Shown here in pieces: positions 1-4,971 of a stretch of 6,852 nucleotides of DNA; the first letter of the stretch is position 1, and each line of letters begins with the position of its first letter. The stretch is from Peptostreptococcaceae bacterium (GTDB lineage Bacteria > Bacillota_A > Clostridia > Peptostreptococcales > Acidaminobacteraceae), in assembly GCA_013619035.1 (NCBI GenBank), contig JABXKX010000154.1, forward strand, positions 1 through 6,852, read 5' to 3'. The notes under the pieces are model-generated. The model was given only the letters and a program-made list of their open reading frames with translations, was not told where the DNA came from and ran no database searches. Both the position numbers and the translations under genes were made by a program.

Positions 1-485
1 GTTATGAATCAGGTGCGTTTACTGGCGCTTCAACCAGTGGAAAAATTGGTAAATTCGAGTTGGCCAATGGTGGTACAATATTCTTAGATGAAATTGGTAC
101 AATGCCTCTTGAAATGCAGGCCAAACTATTAAGAGTTTTGGAAGAACGAGAGTTTGAAAGAATTGGTGGTAATGAGAAAGTAGAAATTGATGTACGCGTT
201 ATTTCTGCAACTAATGAAGATTTAAAAGAGTTGGTATTACAAGGTAAATTCAGAGAAGATCTTTATTACAGATTAGATGTTGTGAGTCTAAACATACCAC
301 CATTGAGGTCAAGACATGGTGATATTAAGTTGTTGAGTCAACGCCTTTTAAAAAGCTTTCAAGCGATATATGATTCTTGTCCTAACAAATTCTCAGTTGA
401 GGTATTAACTCGATTAGAAAGTTATTGTTGGCCTGGGAATGTAAGAGAGCTTAGAAATGTTGTCAAAAGGGCATATCATCAATGA
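1..485 (+). CDS. Sigma-54-dependent transcriptional activator, AAA+ domain fragment (5' end outside window, 3' end prematurely stopped)
   Basis: The reading frame is open from the left edge (first whole codon at 3) to TGA at 483-485, giving about 160 visible residues, so no start codon lies in the window. It is the second half of the AAA+ ATPase domain that remodels sigma-54 RNA polymerase at -12/-24 promoters. The GAFTGA sigma-54 contact loop is at nt 12-29, followed by [10 protein letters not shown] and the Walker B segment TIFLDEIG (nt 75-98). The arginine-finger region [12 protein letters not shown] and the sensor II motif [10 protein letters not shown] come next. Family members normally continue through a linker into a C-terminal Fis-type helix-turn-helix, but this frame ends just after the sensor II helix with AYHQ. 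A shifted frame downstream keeps the expected linker and Fis tail, so this copy is probably a pseudogene. N-terminal sensory domains, if any, lie outside the window, so the regulated pathway cannot be named. Confidence 0.85.
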   Translation, partial: YESGAFTGASTSGKIGKFELANGGTIFLDEIGTMPLEMQAKLLRVLEEREFERIGGNEKVEIDVRVISATNEDLKELVLQGKFREDLYYRLDVVSLNIPPLRSRHGDIKLLSQRLLKSFQAIYDSCPNKFSVEVLTRLESYCWPGNVRELRNVVKRAYHQ

Positions 486-660
486 TAGAGATTTGCCGGA
501 ATGCACTTTTAAATGAATACGATGAATCTTGTGTACAAATCAATCAAAATGACTTGGAGACTCCCTAGATATTAAACATTGTGTAGATGAATTTCAAATA
601 AAGTTAATACAAGAAGCTTCTAAGTTACTTGGACTTCACAGAACTGTTTTGTATAAGTAA
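484..660 (+). pseudogene. Decayed linker and Fis-type helix-turn-helix tail of the sigma-54 activator
   Basis: Starting near 475, the frame shifted by one relative to the AAA+ part reads INDRDLPEC, the usual segment after the sensor II helix (compare 'EDLP' in family members). The same frame then carries stops at 514, 523 and 550. From about 562 it reads LDIKHCVDEFQIKLIQEA directly followed by SKLLGLHRTVLYK and a TAA at 658-660. This resembles the family pattern of a helix ending in LIxxAL, about ten residues, then a recognition helix of the AAKLLGISRTTLYRK type. Those ten or so residues appear to be missing, which looks like an in-frame deletion. One frameshift, three internal stops and a small deletion in a single frame argue for genuine decay rather than one sequencing error. 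The DNA-binding function is almost certainly lost. Confidence 0.75.
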
Positions 661-671
661 ATTAGGTTTAT

Positions 672-699
672 AAAAAGACAGCTAATGTCTTTTTGTTTT
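672..699 (+). terminator. Intrinsic terminator after the sigma-54 activator remnant
   Basis: A perfect 9-bp stem (AAAAAGACA at 672-680, TGTCTTTTT at 686-694) closes a five-base loop and runs into a T-rich tract to 699. It sits 11 bases after the last stop of the decayed activator and isolates hutG from upstream transcription. Confidence 0.8.
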
Positions 700-730
700 G
701 CGGTAGTATAGACAATGTTTAGTCTTTCTA

Positions 731-758
731 ATGACGTTTTTATGTTACTGTATATAAC
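731..758 (+). promoter_or_regulatory. Probable sigma-A-type promoter of hutG
   Basis: ATGACG (731-736, four of six matches to TTGACA) is separated by 16 bases from TATAAC (753-758, five of six matches to TATAAT). The predicted start near 765 leaves only about 14 bases of leader before the ATG, just enough to include the ribosome binding site at 766-773. No -24/-12 element (TGGCAC-N5-TTGCA) was seen between 661 and 778. Confidence 0.4.
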
Positions 759-778
759 GGTAGAGAAAGAAGGTAGAT

Positions 779-1780
779 ATGAAATTTTTACATCCAACAG
801 ATTCAAAAATATGGCAAGGAAGAATAGATGATACAACTGACTTTGATGCATTTAGATGGCATCAATGGGTTAAACCTATAGATTTGAACAACAATGAAGT
901 CATTGATGGTCCGCTTAACATATGTTTTGTAGGTTTTTGCTGTGACCAAGGTGTTGAAAGAAATAAAGGACGTGTTGGTGCTTCAAAAGGTCCCAATAGT
1001 ATTCGTAAAGAAATGTCGAATTTACCATGTCAATTTGACTCACAAGTGAAGTTATTTGATGCAGGTAATATTTTAGTAAGTGGGAGATCGTTAGAAGAAG
1101 CTCAAGATTCTCTTTCAGTAGTGGTGGACAAAATACTGTCATCAAATATGTTTCCAGTTGTATTAGGTGGTGGGCATGAAATTGCATTTGGACATTACAT
1201 GGGTTTAAGACGTCATCTAGATCCTACCAAGAAATTAGGTATCATTAACTTTGATGCACACTTAGATATTAGACCTTATCCAAATGGTGGGAGTTCTGGT
1301 ACGATGTTTAGACAGATTTATGATTTGTGTCAAGAAGAAAAAGTTGATTATGGTTATTTTTGTATCGGTGTTCAAAAAAGAAGTAATACAGTAGCACTTT
1401 TTAAATCAGCAAAAGAGATGACAGCAGAATATATACTTGCGAAAGATATGTTTGTTTCAGATTCCATGATGCGTATCAAAAAACTGAACCGTTTTATCAC
1501 AAGACATGATCAAATCTATATGACAATTTGTGCAGATGTTTTTTCTGCTGCTTATGCACCAGGGGTCAGCGCATCTCAAGCCATCGGTTTGGAACCAGAG
1601 CAAGTTTTAGAACTCATAAAATACATCATAGAAAGCAATAAAGTCATCAGTTTTGATATAGCCGAGGTTTCTCCAAGATTTGATCATGATAAAGTCACAT
1701 CGAACTTGGCAGCCGTATTAATTTTTGCTGTTGTGAACGCGTTAGCAGGTATGAAGAACTTACAGATTGATATAGAATAA
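779..1780 (+). CDS. hutG: Formimidoylglutamase (ureohydrolase/arginase superfamily)
   Basis: This 333-residue cytoplasmic enzyme is expected to hydrolyse N-formimidoyl-L-glutamate to L-glutamate and formamide, the last step of one histidine degradation route, using a binuclear manganese centre. The superfamily's metal motifs are in order: GGGHE with His133, NFDAHLD with Asp159, His161 and Asp163, and CADVF with Asp253 followed by the APGVSA segment (260-265). SFDIAEVSP (291-299) carries the conserved Glu296. The APGVSA segment and the FRWHQW N-terminus favour HutG over arginase, agmatinase or guanidinobutyrase. At the second-metal motif the usual SxDxD pattern reads TICAD, so Cys251 replaces the first Asp. 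The ATG at 779 has an AAAGAAGG site five bases upstream. No hutH, hutU or hutI is in the window. The gene stands between a terminator and the antitoxin gene, with no clear terminator of its own. Superfamily is certain; substrate is probable. Confidence 0.88.
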   Translation: MKFLHPTDSKIWQGRIDDTTDFDAFRWHQWVKPIDLNNNEVIDGPLNICFVGFCCDQGVERNKGRVGASKGPNSIRKEMSNLPCQFDSQVKLFDAGNILVSGRSLEEAQDSLSVVVDKILSSNMFPVVLGGGHEIAFGHYMGLRRHLDPTKKLGIINFDAHLDIRPYPNGGSSGTMFRQIYDLCQEEKVDYGYFCIGVQKRSNTVALFKSAKEMTAEYILAKDMFVSDSMMRIKKLNRFITRHDQIYMTICADVFSAAYAPGVSASQAIGLEPEQVLELIKYIIESNKVISFDIAEVSPRFDHDKVTSNLAAVLIFAVVNALAGMKNLQIDIE

Positions 1781-1794
1781 AAGCCTATACCTGT

Positions 1795-1808
1795 ATATGA
1801 AATCATAT
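1795..1808. repeat. Short inverted repeat between hutG and the antitoxin gene
   Basis: ATATGA-AA-TCATAT is a perfect 6-bp inverted repeat with a two-base centre. It begins 14 bases after the hutG stop codon and ends 36 bases before the TATAAT box of the antitoxin gene. It lacks a T-run and is too AT-rich to be a convincing terminator. Because RelB/DinJ antitoxins bind palindromes as ribbon-helix-helix dimers, it could be an operator, but palindromes of this length arise by chance in AT-rich DNA. Confidence 0.25.
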
Positions 1809-1844
1809 TTATAATCAAGTATTTCTATTCCCGAAATTTTGCAG

Positions 1845-1850
1845 TATAAT
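1845..1850 (+). promoter_or_regulatory. -10 box of the antitoxin promoter
   Basis: TATAAT is a perfect -10 hexamer 22 bases before the chosen GTG start. The -35 position at 17-base spacing (TTTCTA, 1822-1827) is poor, so the promoter may be weak or need an activator. Confidence 0.45.
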
Positions 1851-1856
1851 TAATTG

Positions 1857-1861
1857 AAGGG
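1857..1861 (+). promoter_or_regulatory. Ribosome binding site deciding the GTG start of the antitoxin gene
   Basis: AAGGG lies ten bases before the GTG at 1872. The in-frame TTG at 1854 sits only a few bases past the -10 box and has no Shine-Dalgarno sequence. The ATG at 1870 is out of frame and meets TAA after two codons. Confidence 0.45.
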
Positions 1862-1871
1862 ATGTGATAAT

Positions 1872-2102
1872 GTGTTAAAACAGAGTATTAATTTTGAGGT
1901 AGAAACAGCACTTGTAAGTGAAGTCGATGTGGTCTTAAAAGAACTCGGTATAAGTATGCCAGAAGCAATTACGACGTATCTAGAGCAAATTGTCAGCAAA
2001 CATTCGATTCCATTACATAAGACTTTTTCTCAAGAAGAGTCTGTAGCAACACCAAAAATCTGGATAGATGAAGCAGTAGAAGCTTATCTTGAATGGTTTT
2101 AG
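1872..2102 (+). CDS. RelB/DinJ-family antitoxin, no adjacent toxin gene
   Basis: A 76-residue protein read from GTG. Residues 5-50 fit the RelB/DinJ antitoxin pattern. A short strand (INFEVE) gives the ribbon, then a helix runs through VSEVDVVLKELG. The family hallmark follows in ISMPEAITTYLEQIV, where others read 'GLSMSEAINLFLKQVV', and then SIPL, matching the usual 'GIPF'. The N-terminus should form a DNA-binding ribbon-helix-helix dimer. The C-terminal third, which normally wraps a RelE/YafQ-type mRNA interferase, is here acidic and aromatic (ending EAYLEWF) and not one I recognise. There is no partner: only 23 bases separate the stop from a terminator, proB follows, and hutG lies upstream. 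It may be an orphan antitoxin, a relic, or a small DNA-binding regulator. Family assignment is good; function is uncertain. Confidence 0.75.
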   Translation: MLKQSINFEVETALVSEVDVVLKELGISMPEAITTYLEQIVSKHSIPLHKTFSQEESVATPKIWIDEAVEAYLEWF

Positions 2103-2125
2103 TAAGAATTCATAAACAAGGAAAG

Positions 2126-2150
2126 ATGCATACTCAGTATGCATTTTTTT
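2126..2150 (+). terminator. Intrinsic terminator after the antitoxin gene
   Basis: A perfect 8-bp stem (ATGCATAC at 2126-2133, GTATGCAT at 2137-2144) with a three-base TCA loop is followed by an unbroken T tract to 2150. It ends the hutG/antitoxin region 23 bases after the antitoxin stop and just before the proBA promoter. Confidence 0.88.
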
Positions 2151-2163
2151 GTGTTTAAAGGTA

Positions 2164-2192
2164 TAGACAGCTTTGATTAATTCTAGTATAAT
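2164..2192 (+). promoter_or_regulatory. Promoter of the proBA operon
   Basis: TAGACA (2164-2169, five of six matches) and TATAAT (2187-2192, perfect) are separated by the ideal 17 bases. Transcription should start near 2199, giving a leader of about 44 bases. That is far too short for a T-box riboswitch of the kind that controls some Bacillus proBA operons. It is the best promoter in the window. Confidence 0.8.
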
Positions 2193-2202
2193 ACAGTCTA
2201 AT

Positions 2203-2215
2203 ACTCACTTTGAGT
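2203..2215 (+). other. Small hairpin in the proBA leader
   Basis: ACTCA (2203-2207) and TGAGT (2211-2215) can pair across a CTT loop just inside the predicted transcript start. It ends 13 bases before the GGGAGGG site and does not overlap it. It has no T-run, so it could be a 5' stabilising stem rather than a terminator. A regulatory role is not shown. Confidence 0.3.
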
Positions 2216-2228
2216 AGTATGTATGTAC

Positions 2229-2235
2229 GGGAGGG
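2229..2235 (+). promoter_or_regulatory. Ribosome binding site fixing the proB start
   Basis: GGGAGGG is seven bases before the ATG at 2243. It lies inside the longer reading frame that begins with TTG at 2210, which would put the Shine-Dalgarno in coding sequence, so the ATG at 2243 is preferred. Confidence 0.75.
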
Positions 2236-2242
2236 ACGCACA

Positions 2243-3040
2243 ATGCGAAAAGAAGCAATGAAAGATGTAAAGAGAATAGTGGTTAAAGTTGGTTCGTCAT
2301 CTTTAACAAATGATACCGGTATGATTCATATTCATAGACTGGAATCATTGGTAAAACAAGTTGCAGATTTACATAACAAAGGTTATGAAATCGTAATTGT
2401 TTCTTCAGGTGCTATAGCAGCTGGAATGGGAAAACTAAATCTTGCGAAGCGACCCGTGGAAATCCCTCTTCTTCAGGCAGCAGCTGCAGTAGGACAGGTG
2501 GCTCTTATTCATATGTATCAGAAGATGTTTTCGGAGTATGGTAAAGTAGTCGCTCAACTCTTATTAACTAGAGATGGTTTAGAAGATGAAAATAGACTGT
2601 TTCATGCGAAAAATGCAAGTCAAGCGTTACTCAGTAGAAATGTGATTCAGATAGTAAATGAAAACGATGCAGTTGCTGTAGATGAAATTACTTTTGGTGA
2701 TAATGATACTTTATCAGCGATGGTAGCTAAGATAGTAAATGCAGAATTACTGATAATCTTATCAGATATAGATGGCTTATATGATGACAATCCAAATGAA
2801 AATAAAGATGCCAAATTAATAGAAGAAGTTGTTACTATAAATGATGATATAAAGAAACTAGCAGGAGATTCTGGTTCAGCTATTGGGACAGGTGGTATGA
2901 TTACCAAATTAACTGCTGCTGAAATTGCAACAGAAGCAGGTATTCATATGGTGATTGCCAATAGTTCAAAAGATTGGGTTCTTAAAGATATAGTAGAAGG
3001 TAAAGCTGAAGGTACACTATTTAAAAGATTAAGAGGATAA
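2243..3040 (+). CDS. proB: Glutamate 5-kinase, short form without PUA domain
   Basis: ProB phosphorylates L-glutamate with ATP to gamma-glutamyl phosphate, the first and usually proline-inhibited step of proline synthesis in the cytosol. The 265 residues form one amino acid kinase domain. RIVVKVGSSSL (11-21) is the N-terminal phosphate loop with Lys15. VSSGAIAAGMG (53-63) and NENDAV (139-144, Asp142) form the glutamate site. FGDNDTLSA (151-159), LSDIDGLYDDNP (173-184) and GTGGMITKLTAA (216-227, Lys222) complete the catalytic and nucleotide-binding set. Many ProB proteins, such as that of E. coli, are about 370 residues with a C-terminal PUA domain; this one ends at TLFKRLRG, the normal end of the kinase domain. 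It is a natural short form, not a truncation, since proA follows after one base and its ribosome binding site lies in the proB 3' end. Confidence 0.95.
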   Translation: MRKEAMKDVKRIVVKVGSSSLTNDTGMIHIHRLESLVKQVADLHNKGYEIVIVSSGAIAAGMGKLNLAKRPVEIPLLQAAAAVGQVALIHMYQKMFSEYGKVVAQLLLTRDGLEDENRLFHAKNASQALLSRNVIQIVNENDAVAVDEITFGDNDTLSAMVAKIVNAELLIILSDIDGLYDDNPNENKDAKLIEEVVTINDDIKKLAGDSGSAIGTGGMITKLTAAEIATEAGIHMVIANSSKDWVLKDIVEGKAEGTLFKRLRG

Positions 3041-3041
3041 A

Positions 3042-4292
3042 ATGAAAGACTATATATTAACGATAGGAAAAAAAGCCAAAACGGCATCACTTGATTTGGC
3101 TCAGTCTAGTGTTACAACTAGAAACAATATGATAAAACACATTATTAAGGGACTTTTATCTTCAAAAGAAATGATTATTAAAGAAAATAAGAAAGATTTG
3201 GAATTGGGTAAGTCCAATGGTTTATCAACAGCTTTATTAGATAGACTGGAGATTAATGATACAAGAATAGAAGGTATGATAAGTGGTTTAAATACGATCA
3301 TTAACTTTGAAGACCCTATTCATGAAAGTCTTAAATCGTGGAGACATGCCAATGGCATGCAGATTACACAACTTTCTGTACCACTTGGTGTGATCGGTAT
3401 GATTTATGAATCAAGACCAAACGTTACAGTGGATGTTGCAGGGTTATCTATAAAATCAGGTAATTGTGTGATTCTAAGAGGCGGCTCAGAAGCTATATAC
3501 ACCAATAAAGCATTATCGCAAGTGATAAGACAAGCAATTGCTTCTGAAGGTATGAATCCAGATGTTGTTCAACTTGTTGAACATACAGACCGAGCTTTAG
3601 TCAAATACTTAATTACTATGAATGATTACTTGGATGTTTTAATTCCAAGAGGTGGTAGAGGATTAAAAAAGGCAATTATTGCTGGTGCTTCAGTACCGGT
3701 CATAGAGACTGGAGAAGGTTTATGTCATACTTACGTTGATGAACATGCAGATCTAGAGAACGCACTTAATATCATTATGAATGCAAAGACACAACGTACA
3801 GGTGTATGTAATGCGATGGAAACACTGTTGGTACATGAAAAAGTAGCAGAAATGCTTCTACCTAAACTCAATGAGTTATTGACTGAAAAAGCATTTGAAA
3901 TTAGAGCATGTGAAACATGTTTACCATATATGAAAGATGGTATATTAGCTGTTGATGAAGATTGGGAAACTGAATATCTGAGTTCAATACTTTCTATAAA
4001 GTCTGTCACATCAATTGAAGAAGCCATTACACATATTAATACTTATGGTAGTGGTCACTCAGAAGCTATAGTGACTGAACATTATCAATTGGCTGAAAAG
4101 TTTCTAAATGAAGTGGATGCATCCGCAGTATATGTGAACGCTTCAACGAGATTTACTGATGGTGAAGTATTCGGGTTTGGTGGCGAAGTGGGTATAAGTA
4201 CCCAAAAGCTTCATGCAAGAGGTCCAATGGGTATTAAAGCATTGACAACACATAAATACATCGTTAGGGGTAATGGACAAATAAGATACTAA
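3042..4292 (+). CDS. proA: Glutamate-5-semialdehyde dehydrogenase (gamma-glutamyl phosphate reductase)
   Basis: ProA reduces gamma-glutamyl phosphate with NADPH to glutamate 5-semialdehyde, which cyclises to pyrroline-5-carboxylate, the substrate of ProC (not in this window). The 416 residues match the family's usual full length. Landmarks are YESRPNVTVDVAGL (122-135), the cofactor-binding KSGNCVILRGGSEA (138-151), IPRGGRGL (201-208), and the nucleophile Cys256 in TGVCNAMETLLVH. SGHSEAIVT (337-345), YVNASTRFTDG (364-374) and GFGGEVGISTQKLHARGPMG (378-397) complete the set. The ATG at 3042 is one base after the proB stop, with AAGAGG (3031-3036) five bases upstream inside proB. This implies translational coupling and balanced production of two enzymes that hand over an unstable acyl phosphate. 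All expected residues are present. Confidence 0.96.
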   Translation: MKDYILTIGKKAKTASLDLAQSSVTTRNNMIKHIIKGLLSSKEMIIKENKKDLELGKSNGLSTALLDRLEINDTRIEGMISGLNTIINFEDPIHESLKSWRHANGMQITQLSVPLGVIGMIYESRPNVTVDVAGLSIKSGNCVILRGGSEAIYTNKALSQVIRQAIASEGMNPDVVQLVEHTDRALVKYLITMNDYLDVLIPRGGRGLKKAIIAGASVPVIETGEGLCHTYVDEHADLENALNIIMNAKTQRTGVCNAMETLLVHEKVAEMLLPKLNELLTEKAFEIRACETCLPYMKDGILAVDEDWETEYLSSILSIKSVTSIEEAITHINTYGSGHSEAIVTEHYQLAEKFLNEVDASAVYVNASTRFTDGEVFGFGGEVGISTQKLHARGPMGIKALTTHKYIVRGNGQIRY

Positions 4293-4315
4293 AGCCGTTT
4301 TTCGGCTTTTTTTTT
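4291..4315 (+). terminator. Intrinsic terminator of the proBA operon
   Basis: AAAGCCG (4291-4297) pairs perfectly with CGGCTTT (4303-4309) around a five-T loop, followed by a continuous T-run to 4315. The left arm shares two bases with the proA TAA stop codon, a compact arrangement. Confidence 0.92.
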
Positions 4316-4543
4316 GTTCAAATTAAAAGTGGTTATTTTAATAAAATTGGATTACTATTTTATCAGGTCGTGAGCAAATTAGTTTGCGAATTATGAAATA
4401 ATATAAGAGATACTTTACTTATGTTTCGTAAATGACAATATTTGACTTAATTTGCATGTTCCTAAATAGATTGGGTATAAAATGGAAAGGCAAGAGCGAT
4501 ATGTGTTAGAATTATTTTATAAGAATCAATAGACCTAGATGAA
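4316..4543. other. Non-coding AT-rich stretch between proA and the receiver gene
   Basis: I see no convincing gene, tRNA or repeat array here. A possible promoter lies in it (listed separately). A 5-bp palindrome GCAAA-TTAG-TTTGC (about 4374-4387) is too short to interpret. A 16-codon frame at 4482-4532 has no ribosome binding site. If transcription starts near 4488, the receiver mRNA has a leader of roughly 75 bases. Confidence 0.5.
4452..4481 (+). promoter_or_regulatory. Possible promoter of the receiver/kinase operon
   Basis: TTGCAT (4452-4457) is 18 bases from TATAAA (4476-4481). The -10 is good (five of six) and the -35 matches mainly in its TTG. Nothing better-spaced was found between the proA terminator and the receiver gene. 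A perfect TTGACA at 4544-4549 has no usable -10 because the coding region begins. Confidence 0.35.
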
Positions 4544-4564
4544 TTGACATTTGTGGAGGTACAT

Positions 4565-4954
4565 ATGAAAAAAATAGAAGTCCTTGTTATTGACGATGAA
4601 AGAGACGTTTTTATTGCAACAAAAATGGCATTAAATCTACTTGAATATGAAGGCATTGAGGCGACTGTTAGTTACAGTGAGTCGGCTGCTTCAGCGATTG
4701 AAATGATTGATTGTAATCGGTATGATTTAATCTTTCTTGATATCATTATGGAAACGATTCATGCAGGGTATAAAGTCATAGATTATATTAATAAAAAATG
4801 CACACATAAACATATCCGTATATTTGTCAGATCAGGACAACCTGGTAATGTACCAGATGAATATATGTCCTTAATTGATAGTATTGATGGTTACATTCAT
4901 AAAACAGATTGTACTATGGATAAACTACATGAAATCGTAAAATCTGTCGTTTAG
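4565..4954 (+). CDS. Stand-alone response regulator receiver domain
   Basis: A 129-residue single-domain receiver for phosphotransfer in the cytoplasm. The acidic pair Asp10-Asp11 is in VLVIDDERDV, the phosphoacceptor is Asp59 in LIFLDIIME, the switch Ser90 is in FVRSGQPG, and Lys113 is in YIHKTD, so all catalytic residues are present. The wording 'METIHAGYKVIDYI' plus 'RSGQPGNVPDEY' resembles receiver modules I associate with larger proteins carrying DUF3369 and HD-GYP domains; here the protein ends right after the receiver fold, with no DNA-binding, enzymatic or other output domain. The start is ATG 4565, with GGAGG (4555-4559) five bases upstream; the in-frame alternative at 4544 overlaps that site. 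It is followed after 17 bases by a histidine kinase, its probable partner. It may relay phosphate, act as a sink, or bind a target directly, as CheY and Spo0F do. Confidence 0.9.
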   Translation: MKKIEVLVIDDERDVFIATKMALNLLEYEGIEATVSYSESAASAIEMIDCNRYDLIFLDIIMETIHAGYKVIDYINKKCTHKHIRIFVRSGQPGNVPDEYMSLIDSIDGYIHKTDCTMDKLHEIVKSVV

Positions 4955-4960
4955 ATAATT

Positions 4961-4966
4961 AGGAGG
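4961..4966 (+). promoter_or_regulatory. Ribosome binding site fixing the TTG start of the kinase gene
   Basis: AGGAGG is a full Shine-Dalgarno five bases before TTG at 4972. The alternative in-frame GTG at 4966 overlaps the site itself, so it cannot be the start used by this sequence. Confidence 0.75.
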
Positions 4967-4971
4967 TGTTC

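Noticed and set aside
661..778. Sigma-54 promoter for hutG, considered because of the neighbouring activator
   Set aside because: No GG-N10-GC spaced -24/-12 element could be found; a sigma-A-like pair fits better.
636..851. Minus-strand 71-codon frame
   Set aside because: It spans the activator's terminator, the hutG promoter and the hutG start, and its translation is low-complexity hydrophobic with no family pattern.
2647..2907. Minus-strand frame inside proB (and similar ones inside hutG, proA, the receiver and the kinase)
   Set aside because: They are antisense shadows of strongly supported genes, with Ser/Ile-rich translations and no ribosome binding sites.
4482..4532. Sixteen-codon frame MERQERYVLELFYKNQ upstream of the receiver
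   Set aside because: It lacks a Shine-Dalgarno sequence and begins right after the putative -10 box, so it would barely be in the transcript.
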